Source: Blastococcus sp. HT6-30
GTDB taxonomy: Bacteria; Actinomycetota; Actinomycetes; Mycobacteriales; Geodermatophilaceae
DNA: 64,000 nt
NCBI RefSeq assembly: GCF_039729015.1
Contig: NZ_CP155792.1
Location: 3,368,001-3,432,000, forward strand
Direction: 5' to 3'
This document shows positions 9,201 through 16,458 of the stretch, in pieces. The notes beneath the pieces were generated by a model. That model saw nothing but the letters and a program-made list of their open reading frames with translations, did not search any database and had not been told where the DNA came from. The position numbers were made by a program, and so were the translations under genes. Numbering within the stretch: position 1 is the first letter of the stretch; each line of letters begins with the position of its first letter.

Positions 9201-9782
9201 GTGGCCTACCAGAACCGGCAGTACGCACAGCGGTACGTCGCGGTGCTCGAGCGGGTGCAGGCGCGGGAACGTGCTGCCACGGGCACCGGTGGACCGGTCA
9301 CCGCGGCCGTGGCCGTCAACCTCTACAAGCTCATGGCGTACAAGGACGAGTACGAGGTCGCCCGCCTGTCCCTGGACCCGGAGCTCCAGCGCCGGGTGAA
9401 GGAGCAGTTCGGGGCGGACGCCACCTACTCATACCGGCTGCACCCGCCGGTGCTCCGCGCTGCGGGCATGGACCGCAAGATCAGCCTCGGCAGTTGGTTC
9501 CGGCCCGGCTTCCGCACCCTCTACGCGATGCGCGGGTTGCGCGGTACCCGGCTGGACCCCTTCGGCCGCGGCGAGGTGCGCGCCACCGAACGCGCGCTGA
9601 TCGACGAGTACGTCACCGCCGTCGACGACGCGCTGACGGTGCTCGGCCCGGACACCGCGGCGACGGTGGCCGAGCTGGCCGGTCTGCCCGACATCGTGCG
9701 CGGGTACGAGCACCTAAAGATGGCGAACGTGGCGCGGTACCGCGAGCGCCTCACCGAGCTCCGCTCCGCGCTGGGCCGCTGA
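6294..9782 (+). CDS. Fused indolepyruvate ferredoxin oxidoreductase
   Basis: Large (1162 aa) thiamine-pyrophosphate enzyme that oxidatively decarboxylates aryl or branched 2-oxo acids made by amino acid transamination to acyl-CoA, passing electrons to ferredoxin. Order: pyrimidine-binding TPP domain (about 30-230), C-terminal TPP domain beginning near residue 433 (FFCSGCPHNRST, LAQMGGEGVAW), a Cys-rich Fe-S segment near 640 (NERVCEGCGDCG, SCNKDFSCLDGDCPSF), and a gamma-type domain near 722 (YNLRITGIGGTGVVTTAQII). IorA and IorB functions are fused, as in many actinobacteria and proteobacteria. The ATG at 6294 has GGGAG six bases upstream; an earlier in-frame start at 6195 would run into the divergent promoter region. 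An 18-bp terminator stem begins at the stop codon. Confidence 0.9.
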   Translation: MTVTAGRPVRLEDRYELRDGEIYLSGLQALVRIILDQNRLDRRNGLDTATFISGYEGSPLAGFDLELSRQATLLGQHRVVFKPSVNEELGANAVQGSQLASSVGDMTCDGVVGIWYGKAPGLDRATDALRHANLGGAAPTGGVLVLVGDDSIAKSSTVPSSSETAMAEIGMPVLSPSDPQDVLDLGLHGIALSRFSGLWTGLKLATNVVDGAGTAVVQTDQVEPVFPDRTVDGAEYRHQVTARFLQPTLAELEKTLTTTRPELALRYAYANGLNRIEGDPTARIGIVTAGAGYLDVLQALAMTGIPAEDLPSSGIRILKLGMVSPVEPRILAEFADGLEEIVVVEEKRPFVELAVKDLLYGVAGAPAVYGKRGPDGAQLLRADADLPPEVIAKALAPRLVARTGSAPVAAWLERSSAPARPVRTLLPMVNRTPFFCSGCPHNRSTAVPEGSLVGAGIGCSALASFMPEERVGTITGLAQMGGEGVAWIGMAPFVEHRHLLQNLGDGTYHHSGSLAIRASVAAGSNITYKLLHNGAVAMTGGQQAVGKMAVPEIVAELLAEGVSRVVVTTEDLDRYKGVRLPKGVEVRHRDRLIETQEELAGVEGVTVLIHDQECATELRRKRKRRKVAEPVERVFINERVCEGCGDCGTTSNCLSVQPVDTEFGRKTQIHQASCNKDFSCLDGDCPSFLSVVPGSAVKREDRGTLEAADLPRPTLKVDPADYNLRITGIGGTGVVTTAQIISTAAVMAGMYVRSLDQMGMAQKGGAVVSDIKLSTSPISGTNKVAPGECDLYLGCDLIVAANATNLQVTSPERTIAVVSTSAVPTGAMVTDPTASFPGVEETSGRILESTRAGDSALGDVRRLVDGLFGDDQYANIFQVGMAVQAGALPVDADVLERAIELNGVAVERNLQAFRRGRQLVADPDALQAVLPADATRRDAPTDTARELAAGLDLTDETLAALVLRRIDELVAYQNRQYAQRYVAVLERVQARERAATGTGGPVTAAVAVNLYKLMAYKDEYEVARLSLDPELQRRVKEQFGADATYSYRLHPPVLRAAGMDRKISLGSWFRPGFRTLYAMRGLRGTRLDPFGRGEVRATERALIDEYVTAVDDALTVLGPDTAATVAELAGLPDIVRGYEHLKMANVARYRERLTELRSALGR

Positions 9783-9820
9783 GCGGAGCTCGGTGCCCTG
9801 CGGGGCACCGAGCTCCGCTC
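9781..9820. terminator. Bidirectional terminator between the oxidoreductase gene and purM
   Basis: Perfect 18-bp inverted repeat (9781-9798 with 9803-9820) around a TGCG loop. It starts inside the TGA of the plus-strand oxidoreductase gene and ends 3 bases before the purM stop on the minus strand, so one hairpin can serve both converging transcripts. Confidence 0.85.
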
Positions 9821-9823
9821 CGC

Positions 9824-10903
9824 TCAGCGGTACGAGCCGGTGAGCTCGGCGGCCGGTGCTGCGCCGTCGTCGCAATCCCGCACGGTGCCGGCGATCCACG
9901 CGGGCACCCCGCGGGCCGCGAGCAGCGCGACGGCGGCGTCGGCGTGCTCGGGGGCGACGGCGGCGACCATGCCGACGCCGCAGTTGAAGGCCCGCTCGGA
10001 CTCCGTCCGCGGCACGCCGTGCTCCTCCATCAGCCGGACCGCGGCGGGCAGCGCCCAGGTGCCGCGGTCGAGCACCGCCTGCAGCCCCCCGGGCACCACG
10101 CGCGCGGTGTTGCCGGCCAGCCCGCCGCCGGTGATGTGCGCGTAGGCGTGCACCGTCTCCACACCGAACTCCTCGACCAATGCCAGGCAGCCCAGGGCGT
10201 AGATGCGGGTGGGCTCGAGGAGTTCCTCGCCCAGCGGGCGGTCCAGCCCTGCCGGCGTGGCGGTGAGATCCAGCCCCGTGGCGGCGACGACGCGCCGCAC
10301 CAGCGAGTAGCCGTTGGAGTGGAAGCCGGACGAGGCCATCGCGACGACGGCGTCCCCGCTGCGCACCCGCTCCGGGCCGAGGACGGCATCGGCCTCCACG
10401 ACCCCCACCGCGGTGGCCGCGAGGTCGTACTCGTCGGCGTCCATGAGGTCGCCGTGCTCGGCGGTCTCCCCGCCGACCAGCGCGGCACCGGCCTGCGTGC
10501 AGCCGGCGGCGATCCCGCTGACGATCGCGGCGATCCGCTCGGGCACGACCGTGCCGCAGGCGACGTAGTCCTGCAGGAACAGGGGCTCGGCGCCGCAGGC
10601 CACCAGGTCGTCGACCACCATCGCGACCAGGTCGATGCCCACGGTGTCGTGCCGGTCCAGCTGGCGGGCCAGGGCGATCTTCGTGCCGACGCCGTCGGTG
10701 GAGGAGGCCAGCAAGGGACGGCGGTACTTCTGCGTGTCGAGGGCGAACAGGCCGGCGAAACCGCCGAGCCCACCCACCACCTCGGGCCGGTTGGTGCGCT
10801 CCACCGCGGAGCGCATCAGCGTGACCGCGCGCTCGCCGGCGTCGATGTCGACGCCGGAGGCGGCGTAGGTCAGCTCCGGGTGGGTGTCCTGCTCGGAGCT
10901 CAC
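9824..10903 (-). CDS. purM: Phosphoribosylformylglycinamidine cyclo-ligase (AIR synthetase)
   Basis: Fifth step of de novo purine synthesis: ATP-dependent ring closure of FGAM to AIR, in the cytoplasm. The 359-aa protein has the PurM ATP-grasp-like AIRS fold: TYAASGVDIDAGERAV at the N-terminus, LASSTDGVGTKI, DLVAMVVDDLVACGAEPLF, GGETAEHGDL and ITGGGLAGNTARV. The GTG start at 10903 overlaps the purF stop in a GTGA junction, so translation is coupled to purF. Length and motifs are normal. It ends at the shared terminator with the oxidoreductase gene. Confidence 0.97.
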   Translation of the reverse strand: MSSEQDTHPELTYAASGVDIDAGERAVTLMRSAVERTNRPEVVGGLGGFAGLFALDTQKYRRPLLASSTDGVGTKIALARQLDRHDTVGIDLVAMVVDDLVACGAEPLFLQDYVACGTVVPERIAAIVSGIAAGCTQAGAALVGGETAEHGDLMDADEYDLAATAVGVVEADAVLGPERVRSGDAVVAMASSGFHSNGYSLVRRVVAATGLDLTATPAGLDRPLGEELLEPTRIYALGCLALVEEFGVETVHAYAHITGGGLAGNTARVVPGGLQAVLDRGTWALPAAVRLMEEHGVPRTESERAFNCGVGMVAAVAPEHADAAVALLAARGVPAWIAGTVRDCDDGAAPAAELTGSYR

Positions 10904-12438
10904 GGCCGCCTCAGCGCATCCTCGGCGCCGCCGGGCACCGCGGCGCTGCCGGCCTGCTGACCGGTCCAGCCGCTCACCGCGCGCTGGCCGATGCCCTCGA
11001 GGACGTGCTTGCCCAGCACCTCCGGCGCACCCAGCGGGATCGGGTACTCGCCGGTGAAGCACGCGGTGCACAGCCGGTTCACCGGCTGCTCCGTCGCGGC
11101 GATGAGCCCCTGCTCGGAGACGTAGCCCAGCGAGTCGGCGTTGACCGACGCCCGCACGCCGTCGATGTCCAGGCCGTTGGCGATGAGCTCGGCCCGGCTG
11201 GCGAAGTCGATGCCGTAGAAGCACGGCCACTTGACCGGCGGGGACGCGATGCGGACGTGCACCTCGACCGCTCCGGCCTCGCGCAGCATCCGGACCAGCG
11301 CCCGCTGCGTGTTGCCGCGCACGATCGAGTCGTCGACGACCACGAGCCGCTTGCCGCGGATGACGTCGCGCAGCGGGTTCAGCTTGAGCCGGATGCCCAG
11401 CTGCCGGATGGTCTGGCTGGGCTGGATGAAGGTGCGCCCCACGTAGGAGTTCTTGACCAGGCCCAGCCCGTAGGGGATGCCCGACGCCTCGGCGTAGCCG
11501 ACGGCCGCCGGGGTGCCGGACTCGGGAACCGGGATGACCAGGTCGGCGTCGGCGGGGTGCTCCTTGGCCAGCCGGCGGCCGATCTCCACGCGCGCCGCGT
11601 GCACGCTTCGCCCGGAGATCGTGGTGTCCGGGCGGGCGAGGTAGACGTACTCGAAGACGCAGCCCTTGGGCTCCGCCGGGGCGAAGTGCTGGCTGCGCAG
11701 ACCGTTCTCGTCGATGGCGATCAGCTCGCCGGGCTCGACCTCGCGCACCACGGAGGCGCCGACGATGTCGAGGGCGGCGGTCTCGCTGGCCACGACCCAG
11801 CCGCGCTCGAGCCGGCCGAGCACGAGCGGGCGGACGCCCTGCGGGTCGCGGGCGGCGTAGAGCGTGTCCTCGTCCATGAACGTGATGGAGAAGGCGCCCC
11901 GCAGCTGCGGCAGCACCTCCATCGCCGCGGCCTCGACCGAGATGTCCTGGTAGGAGGCGATCAGCGCGGTGACCAGGTCGGAGTCGTTCGTCGCCACGAA
12001 GGCGCCCGGCACACCGGCGTCGGCGGCCTTGCTGGCCAGCTCGGCGGTGTTGACCAGGTTCCCGTTGTGGCAGAGCGCCAGGCCGGTGCCGGCCTCGGTG
12101 GTGCGGAACGTCGGCTGCGCGTTCTCCCACGTGGAGGCCCCGGTGGTCGAGTACCGGGTGTGGCCGACGGCGAGGTGGCCGCGCAGGCTGCCGAGGGTCG
12201 GTTCGTCGAAGACCTGGCTGACCAGCCCCAGGTCCTTGTAGACGACGACCGAGGCGCCGTCGGACACCGCGATGCCCGCCGCCTCCTGACCGCGGTGCTG
12301 GAGGGCGTACAGACCGAAATAGGTCAGCTTCGCGACCTCCTCCCCCGGCGCCCAGACACCGAAGACGCCGCAGGCGTCCTGAGGTCCGGGGGACTGGGGG
12401 TCGAGGTCGTGCGTCAGCCGTCCATCACCGCGAGGCAC
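10900..12438 (-). CDS. purF: Amidophosphoribosyltransferase
   Basis: First committed step of purine synthesis: glutamine plus PRPP to 5-phosphoribosylamine. The 512-aa protein has a short propeptide that would be cleaved before catalytic Cys23 (PQDACGVFGVW), an Ntn glutaminase domain (LQHRGQEAAGIAV, GHTRYSTTGAS) and a phosphoribosyltransferase domain with the PRPP loop VVVDDSIVRGNTQRAL. Cysteines in KGCVFEYVY, PCFYG and the C-terminal CTACFTGEYP fit the [4Fe-4S]-containing class. The start is GTG at 12438; no better start with the full propeptide is visible. It heads the purF-purM operon. No purine riboswitch is apparent upstream, where only 68 bases separate it from the next stop. Confidence 0.97.
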   Translation of the reverse strand: MPRGDGRLTHDLDPQSPGPQDACGVFGVWAPGEEVAKLTYFGLYALQHRGQEAAGIAVSDGASVVVYKDLGLVSQVFDEPTLGSLRGHLAVGHTRYSTTGASTWENAQPTFRTTEAGTGLALCHNGNLVNTAELASKAADAGVPGAFVATNDSDLVTALIASYQDISVEAAAMEVLPQLRGAFSITFMDEDTLYAARDPQGVRPLVLGRLERGWVVASETAALDIVGASVVREVEPGELIAIDENGLRSQHFAPAEPKGCVFEYVYLARPDTTISGRSVHAARVEIGRRLAKEHPADADLVIPVPESGTPAAVGYAEASGIPYGLGLVKNSYVGRTFIQPSQTIRQLGIRLKLNPLRDVIRGKRLVVVDDSIVRGNTQRALVRMLREAGAVEVHVRIASPPVKWPCFYGIDFASRAELIANGLDIDGVRASVNADSLGYVSEQGLIAATEQPVNRLCTACFTGEYPIPLGAPEVLGKHVLEGIGQRAVSGWTGQQAGSAAVPGGAEDALRRP

Positions 12439-12506
12439 GGGGTCGAGCGTACCGGCGCCGGCCGCTCAGCCCCCGGGCCCAGGTGGTGGGCCGTGTCACC
12501 CTGTCC

Positions 12507-13115
12507 TCAGCGGACGTTCGACAGCTCCGCGGCGATCGTCGTGTCGTCGCCGTGCCCGGTCCGCACGACGGTGTCGCCGTGCAGGCTGAGCAGCTGCGCC
12601 CGGATCGAGTTCACGATCGTCGGGTGGTCGCTGAACGACCGCCCGGTCGCCCCGGGGCCGCCGCAGAACAGCGTGTCCCCGGTGAAGACCGTGCGCAGGT
12701 CCGCCGCGTGCAGGCAGGTGCTGCCCGGCGAGTGCCCCGGCGTGTGCAGCGCGACCAGCCGGGTGCCGGCGACGTCGAACCGCGTGCCCGCCCGCAGCTC
12801 CTCGTCGGGGGCGGCGTCCGGGTGCGTCATGTCCCAGAGCATCCGGTCGGCGCTGTTGAACCAGATCGGGGCGCCGGTGGCCTCCCGCAGGGCCGGTGCG
12901 GCGGTGATGTGGTCGTTGTGGCCGTGGGTGAGCACGATCGCGGTGACCTTCCGGCCACCGATCGCCCCGACGATGGGAGCGGCGTCGTGCGGGGCGTCGA
13001 TGACCAGCACCTCCTCGTCGTTCCCGACGAGCCACACGTTGTTCTCGACGTCGAAGTCCTGCCCGTCGAGGGAGAAGACCCCGGGGACGACGACCTTGTC
13101 GATGCGCGCGGTCAC
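12507..13115 (-). CDS. MBL-fold metallo-hydrolase linked to mycothiol dehydrogenase
   Basis: Metallo-beta-lactamase-fold hydrolase (202 aa) with the metal-binding motif THGHNDH (about residues 60-66), a further His in [10 protein letters not shown], Asp in FTGDTLF and a terminal GHGDDT. It resembles glyoxalase-II-like thioester hydrolases. Its GTG start overlaps the stop of the S-(hydroxymethyl)mycothiol dehydrogenase (GTGA at 13112-13115), the same pairing as Rv2259-Rv2260 in Mycobacterium tuberculosis (recalled). This makes hydrolysis of S-formylmycothiol, the product of the partner enzyme, the most reasonable role; that role is inferred from context. Confidence 0.85.
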   Translation of the reverse strand: MTARIDKVVVPGVFSLDGQDFDVENNVWLVGNDEEVLVIDAPHDAAPIVGAIGGRKVTAIVLTHGHNDHITAAPALREATGAPIWFNSADRMLWDMTHPDAAPDEELRAGTRFDVAGTRLVALHTPGHSPGSTCLHAADLRTVFTGDTLFCGGPGATGRSFSDHPTIVNSIRAQLLSLHGDTVVRTGHGDDTTIAAELSNVR

Positions 13116-14203
13116 TCGTCGAACACCACGACCGAGCGCAGCACCTCGCCGTGGTGCATCTTCTCGAACGCCTGCTCGACGTCGCCGAGGCCGATCGTCT
13201 CGGAGACGAAGGCGTCGAGGTCGAAACGGCCCTGCAGGTAGAGGTCGACCAGCATCGGGAAGTCGCGGCTGGGCAGGCAGTCGCCGTACCAGGAGGACTT
13301 GATGGCGCCGCCGCGGCCGAAGATCTCGATCGCCGGCAGGGTGACCTCCATGCCCGGCGTCGGCACGCCGACCATGACGACGCGGCCGGCGAGGTCGCGG
13401 GCGTAGAACGCCTGCTCGAACACCGCGGGGTGGCCGACGGCGTCGATCGCGACGTCGACGCCGAAGCCGCCGGTCAGCGCCTTGATCGCCTCGACCGCGT
13501 CGGTCTCCTTCGAGTTCACCGTGTGGGTGGCGCCGAACTGCCTGGCCCACTCCAGCTTCCGGTCCTCGATGTCGACGGCGATGATCGTCGTCGCCCCGGC
13601 CAGCTTCGCACCGGCGATGGCGGCGTCACCGACGCCGCCGCAGCCGAAGACCGCCACCGTCTCGCCGCGCTGCACCCCACCGGTGTTGATCGCCGCGCCG
13701 ACACCGGCCATCACGCCGCAGCCGAGCAGACCAGCGGCCGTCGGCGGGGCGGCCGGGTCGACCTTGGTGCACTGCCCGGAGTGGACGAGCGTCTTCTCCG
13801 CGAACGCGCCGATGCCCAGCGCGGGGGACAGCTCGGTGCCGTCGGCGAGCGTCATCTTCTGCGCGGCGTTGTGGGTGTTGAAGCAGTACTGCAGCTGGCC
13901 CTTGCGGCAGGCGCGGCACTCACCGCACACCGCCCGCCAGTTGAGGACCACGTAGTCACCGACGGCGACGTTGGTGACGCCCTCGCCGATCGCCGCCACG
14001 AGACCGGCCGCCTCGTGCCCCAGCAGGAAGGGGAAGTCGTCGTTGATGCCGCCCTCGCGGTAGTGCAGGTCGGTGTGGCAGACCCCGCAGGCCTGCACGT
14101 CCACGACCGCCTCACCGGGGCCCGGATCGGGGACCACGATCGTCTCGACCGTGACCGGCTGTCCCTTGCCGCGGGCGACCACGCCTCGCACCTCGTACGC
14201 CAT
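13112..14203 (-). CDS. mscR: S-(hydroxymethyl)mycothiol dehydrogenase
   Basis: Zinc-dependent medium-chain alcohol dehydrogenase (363 aa) that oxidises the formaldehyde-mycothiol adduct to S-formylmycothiol with NAD. Seen in the sequence: catalytic zinc ligands in [15 protein letters not shown] and GHEAAG, structural-zinc cysteines in [18 protein letters not shown], the Rossmann motif [14 protein letters not shown] and the terminal [13 protein letters not shown]. Length and motifs match the mycothiol-dependent class rather than the glutathione one. The ATG at 14203 is about 214 bases from the divergent MFS gene. It forms a translationally coupled pair with the MBL hydrolase downstream. Its presence supports a mycothiol-making actinobacterial host. 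Confidence 0.93.
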   Translation of the reverse strand: MAYEVRGVVARGKGQPVTVETIVVPDPGPGEAVVDVQACGVCHTDLHYREGGINDDFPFLLGHEAAGLVAAIGEGVTNVAVGDYVVLNWRAVCGECRACRKGQLQYCFNTHNAAQKMTLADGTELSPALGIGAFAEKTLVHSGQCTKVDPAAPPTAAGLLGCGVMAGVGAAINTGGVQRGETVAVFGCGGVGDAAIAGAKLAGATTIIAVDIEDRKLEWARQFGATHTVNSKETDAVEAIKALTGGFGVDVAIDAVGHPAVFEQAFYARDLAGRVVMVGVPTPGMEVTLPAIEIFGRGGAIKSSWYGDCLPSRDFPMLVDLYLQGRFDLDAFVSETIGLGDVEQAFEKMHHGEVLRSVVVFDE

Positions 14204-14417
14204 GGGGGCAGCCTAGGACGCACCTCGACCGCCGGTCCGAGTGCCCACATCGAGTGGTGCCCTGGCCACGCAGCGGTCACAGGCCCATGTTGAGCGCGCG
14301 ATTCACCCGAAGAAGACGTACGGTGCCGGGCGATAGCGACCCAGATCACAGATCGTCGGGCGCGTCCCGGTCGTGTCCAACCGGACGTACCGGTTCCCGT
14401 CCCCGGAGGTTCTCCCC

Positions 14418-15836
14418 GTGGCACTACCCGCCTTCCTGGCCAGAGAGCGCATCGTCGCCAAGCCAGGCTTCAACCGGTGGTTGATCCCGCCCGCGGCCCT
14501 CGCCGTGCACCTCAGCATCGGCCAGGCCTACGCCACCAGCGTCTACAAGGTCGCCCTCGTCGAGCACTTCGACACCAGCCTCACCGCGATCGGCGTCATC
14601 TTCTCGCTCGCGATCGTCATGCTCGGCGTCTCCGCCGCGCTGTTCGGGACGTGGGTGGACAGGAACGGCCCCCGCGCCGCGATGGCCACCGCCGCTGTCT
14701 TCTGGTCGGCCGGCTTCCTCGTCGGCTCGCTCGGCATCTTCACCGAGCAGCTGTGGCTGGTCTACCTCGGCTACGGAGTCCTCGGCGGCATCGGCCTGGG
14801 CATCGGCTACATCTCGCCGGTCTCCACGTTGATCAAGTGGTTCCCCGACCGCCCGGGCCTGGCCACCGGCATGGCGATCATGGGCTTCGGTGGTGGCGCC
14901 ATGGTGGCCTCGCCGCTGTCCCGCCAGCTGATGAACTGGTACGACGACGACTACACCGGCGCGGCCGGTGAGGTCGCCAGCGGCAACTCCGTCGCCCTCC
15001 TGTTCCTCACCCTCGGCGCGATCTACCTGGTCTTCATGCTGTTCGGCGCCCTCATCGTGCGGGTGCCGGCAGCCGACTGGCGGCCGCACGGCTTCGACCC
15101 GGCCACCGTCAAGAAGAAGTCGCTCGTCACCACCGAGAACGTGTCGGCCAACAACGCCATCAAGACGCCGCAGTTCTGGCTGCTGTGGACGGTCCTGTTC
15201 TGCAACGTGACCGCGGGCATCGGCATCCTCGAGCAGGCCGCGCCGATGATCCAGGACTTCTTCCGCGAGGGCGGGACGTCCGCCGTGGCGGCCGCCGCCG
15301 CTGCCGGCTTCGTCGGGCTGCTGTCGCTGTTCAACATGGCCGGCCGCTTCGTGTGGTCCTCCACGTCGGACTACATCGGGCGCAAGCCGATCTACATGGT
15401 GTACCTCGGTGTCGGCATCGTCCTCTACGTCGGGCTGGCCACCATCGGCGCCAGCACCGTGTGGCTGTTCGTCGCGCTGGCCGCGGTGATCATCAGCTTC
15501 TACGGCGGTGGCTTCGCGACCGTGCCGGCGTACCTGCGCGACCTCTTCGGCACCTATCAGGTCGGCGCGATCCACGGCCGGCTGCTGACCGCCTGGGCGG
15601 CGGCGGGCATCGCCGGACCGCTGATCATCAACGGCATCCTGGACATGCAGGGGGAGCCGGGGAACCTGGTCGCCTCCGACTACCGGCCCGCCCTGTTCAT
15701 CATGGTCGGCATCCTGGCGGTCGGCTTCGTCGCCAACCTGCTGATCAAGCCGGTCGCCGACAAGTACTACGAGCCCAAGCCCACCGACGTCCCCGAGGCG
15801 GCGTCCACGACCGGAGACCGGAGCCTGACCCGATGA
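14418..15836 (+). CDS. OFA-family MFS transporter
   Basis: Twelve-helix major facilitator (472 aa) of the oxalate/formate antiporter (OFA) family, predicted to move a small carboxylate or related anion across the membrane. Typical stretches are RWLIPPAALAVHLSIGQAYA, GYGVLGGIGLGIGYISPVST with KWFPDRPGLATG, and in the C-half NMAGRFVWSSTSDYIGRK. The GTG at 14418 is chosen because GGAGG lies 8 bases upstream; an earlier GTG at 14373 has no such site. Its stop overlaps the start of a 47-residue membrane protein (ATGA), so the two are co-translated. The substrate is not determinable from sequence. Confidence 0.9.
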   Translation: MALPAFLARERIVAKPGFNRWLIPPAALAVHLSIGQAYATSVYKVALVEHFDTSLTAIGVIFSLAIVMLGVSAALFGTWVDRNGPRAAMATAAVFWSAGFLVGSLGIFTEQLWLVYLGYGVLGGIGLGIGYISPVSTLIKWFPDRPGLATGMAIMGFGGGAMVASPLSRQLMNWYDDDYTGAAGEVASGNSVALLFLTLGAIYLVFMLFGALIVRVPAADWRPHGFDPATVKKKSLVTTENVSANNAIKTPQFWLLWTVLFCNVTAGIGILEQAAPMIQDFFREGGTSAVAAAAAAGFVGLLSLFNMAGRFVWSSTSDYIGRKPIYMVYLGVGIVLYVGLATIGASTVWLFVALAAVIISFYGGGFATVPAYLRDLFGTYQVGAIHGRLLTAWAAAGIAGPLIINGILDMQGEPGNLVASDYRPALFIMVGILAVGFVANLLIKPVADKYYEPKPTDVPEAASTTGDRSLTR

Positions 15837-15976
15837 GCACTGCACGCACTGACGACCGCGGGGCCCAGGGGGCCTCCAAGGGCCTGGTGGCCTTCGCCTG
15901 GACCCTGGTCGGCATCCCGCTGGTCTACGGCCTCTACAACACGGTGAAGGCGGCCAGCGCCCTCTTCACCGGCTGA
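15833..15976 (+). CDS. Small membrane partner of the MFS transporter
   Basis: 47-aa protein with a short polar N-terminus (MSTARTDDRGAQGASKGLVA) and one membrane helix (AFAWTLVGIPLVYGLYNTV). It starts in an ATGA overlap with the OFA-type transporter gene, so it is made in coupled amounts. I recall similar tiny proteins being annotated as an MFS transporter small subunit beside OFA-type carriers in actinobacteria. Its biochemical role is unknown; stabilising or targeting the carrier is an inference from linkage. Confidence 0.75.
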   Translation: MSTARTDDRGAQGASKGLVAFAWTLVGIPLVYGLYNTVKAASALFTG

Positions 15977-15993
15977 ACCACCTGACCCACCCG

Positions 15994-16030
15994 CGATGGC
16001 GGGGATCCCTTCCGGGGGTCCTCGCCGTCG
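15994..16030 (+). terminator. Terminator after MFS operon
   Basis: 16-bp stem with three G-U pairs (15994-16009 with 16015-16030), loop TTCCG, followed by TGCTTT. It lies 18 bases after the stop of the small MFS partner. Confidence 0.75.
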
Positions 16031-16064
16031 TGCTTTCGCCGGGGACCTCCTGGACGGAGGGTCC

Positions 16065-16448
16065 CTAGCGGAGCGGACGCAGGGGGAGGTGGCCGGACAG
16101 GTCGGCCCGGTTGCCGCTGGCGCTGACCCTTCCCTCGGCCAGAGCCTCGCCCCAGGTGACCTGTCCGGTGGCCAGCCGCAGCCAGGTCGCCGCATCGGTC
16201 TCGATGACGTTCGGCGGTGTGCCGCGGGTGTGCCGGGGCCCCTCCACGCACTGGACGGCGACGTGCGGCGGCACCCGCAGCTCCACCGACCGGCCCGGCA
16301 CCTGCTGGGCCAGCCAGCGCGCGCTGGTCTTCACCGCCGCGCCGAGCACCGCCCGGGGCGGCTGCTCCGCCTCCCCGGCCAGCCACGCCCGCACCGGGTC
16401 CACCGCGGCGCGCAGCTCCTCGGCCGGAATCGGGGCTGCTCCTGCCAC
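16065..16448 (-). CDS. Sterol-carrier-family small protein
   Basis: 127-aa soluble protein resembling the small sterol-carrier-family (SCP2-like) proteins found near purL and purF in actinobacteria. The hydrophobic C-terminal half ([38 protein letters not shown]) matches the SCP2-type pocket region. It begins 10 bases after the purL stop and so belongs to the same transcript. Binding of a lipid or other hydrophobic ligand is inferred from the family only; no role in purine synthesis is established. A short imperfect hairpin (16042-16065) overlaps its stop and could end the operon. Confidence 0.75.
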   Translation of the reverse strand: MAGAAPIPAEELRAAVDPVRAWLAGEAEQPPRAVLGAAVKTSARWLAQQVPGRSVELRVPPHVAVQCVEGPRHTRGTPPNVIETDAATWLRLATGQVTWGEALAEGRVSASGNRADLSGHLPLRPLR

Positions 16449-16458
16449 CGTTCCTGCT

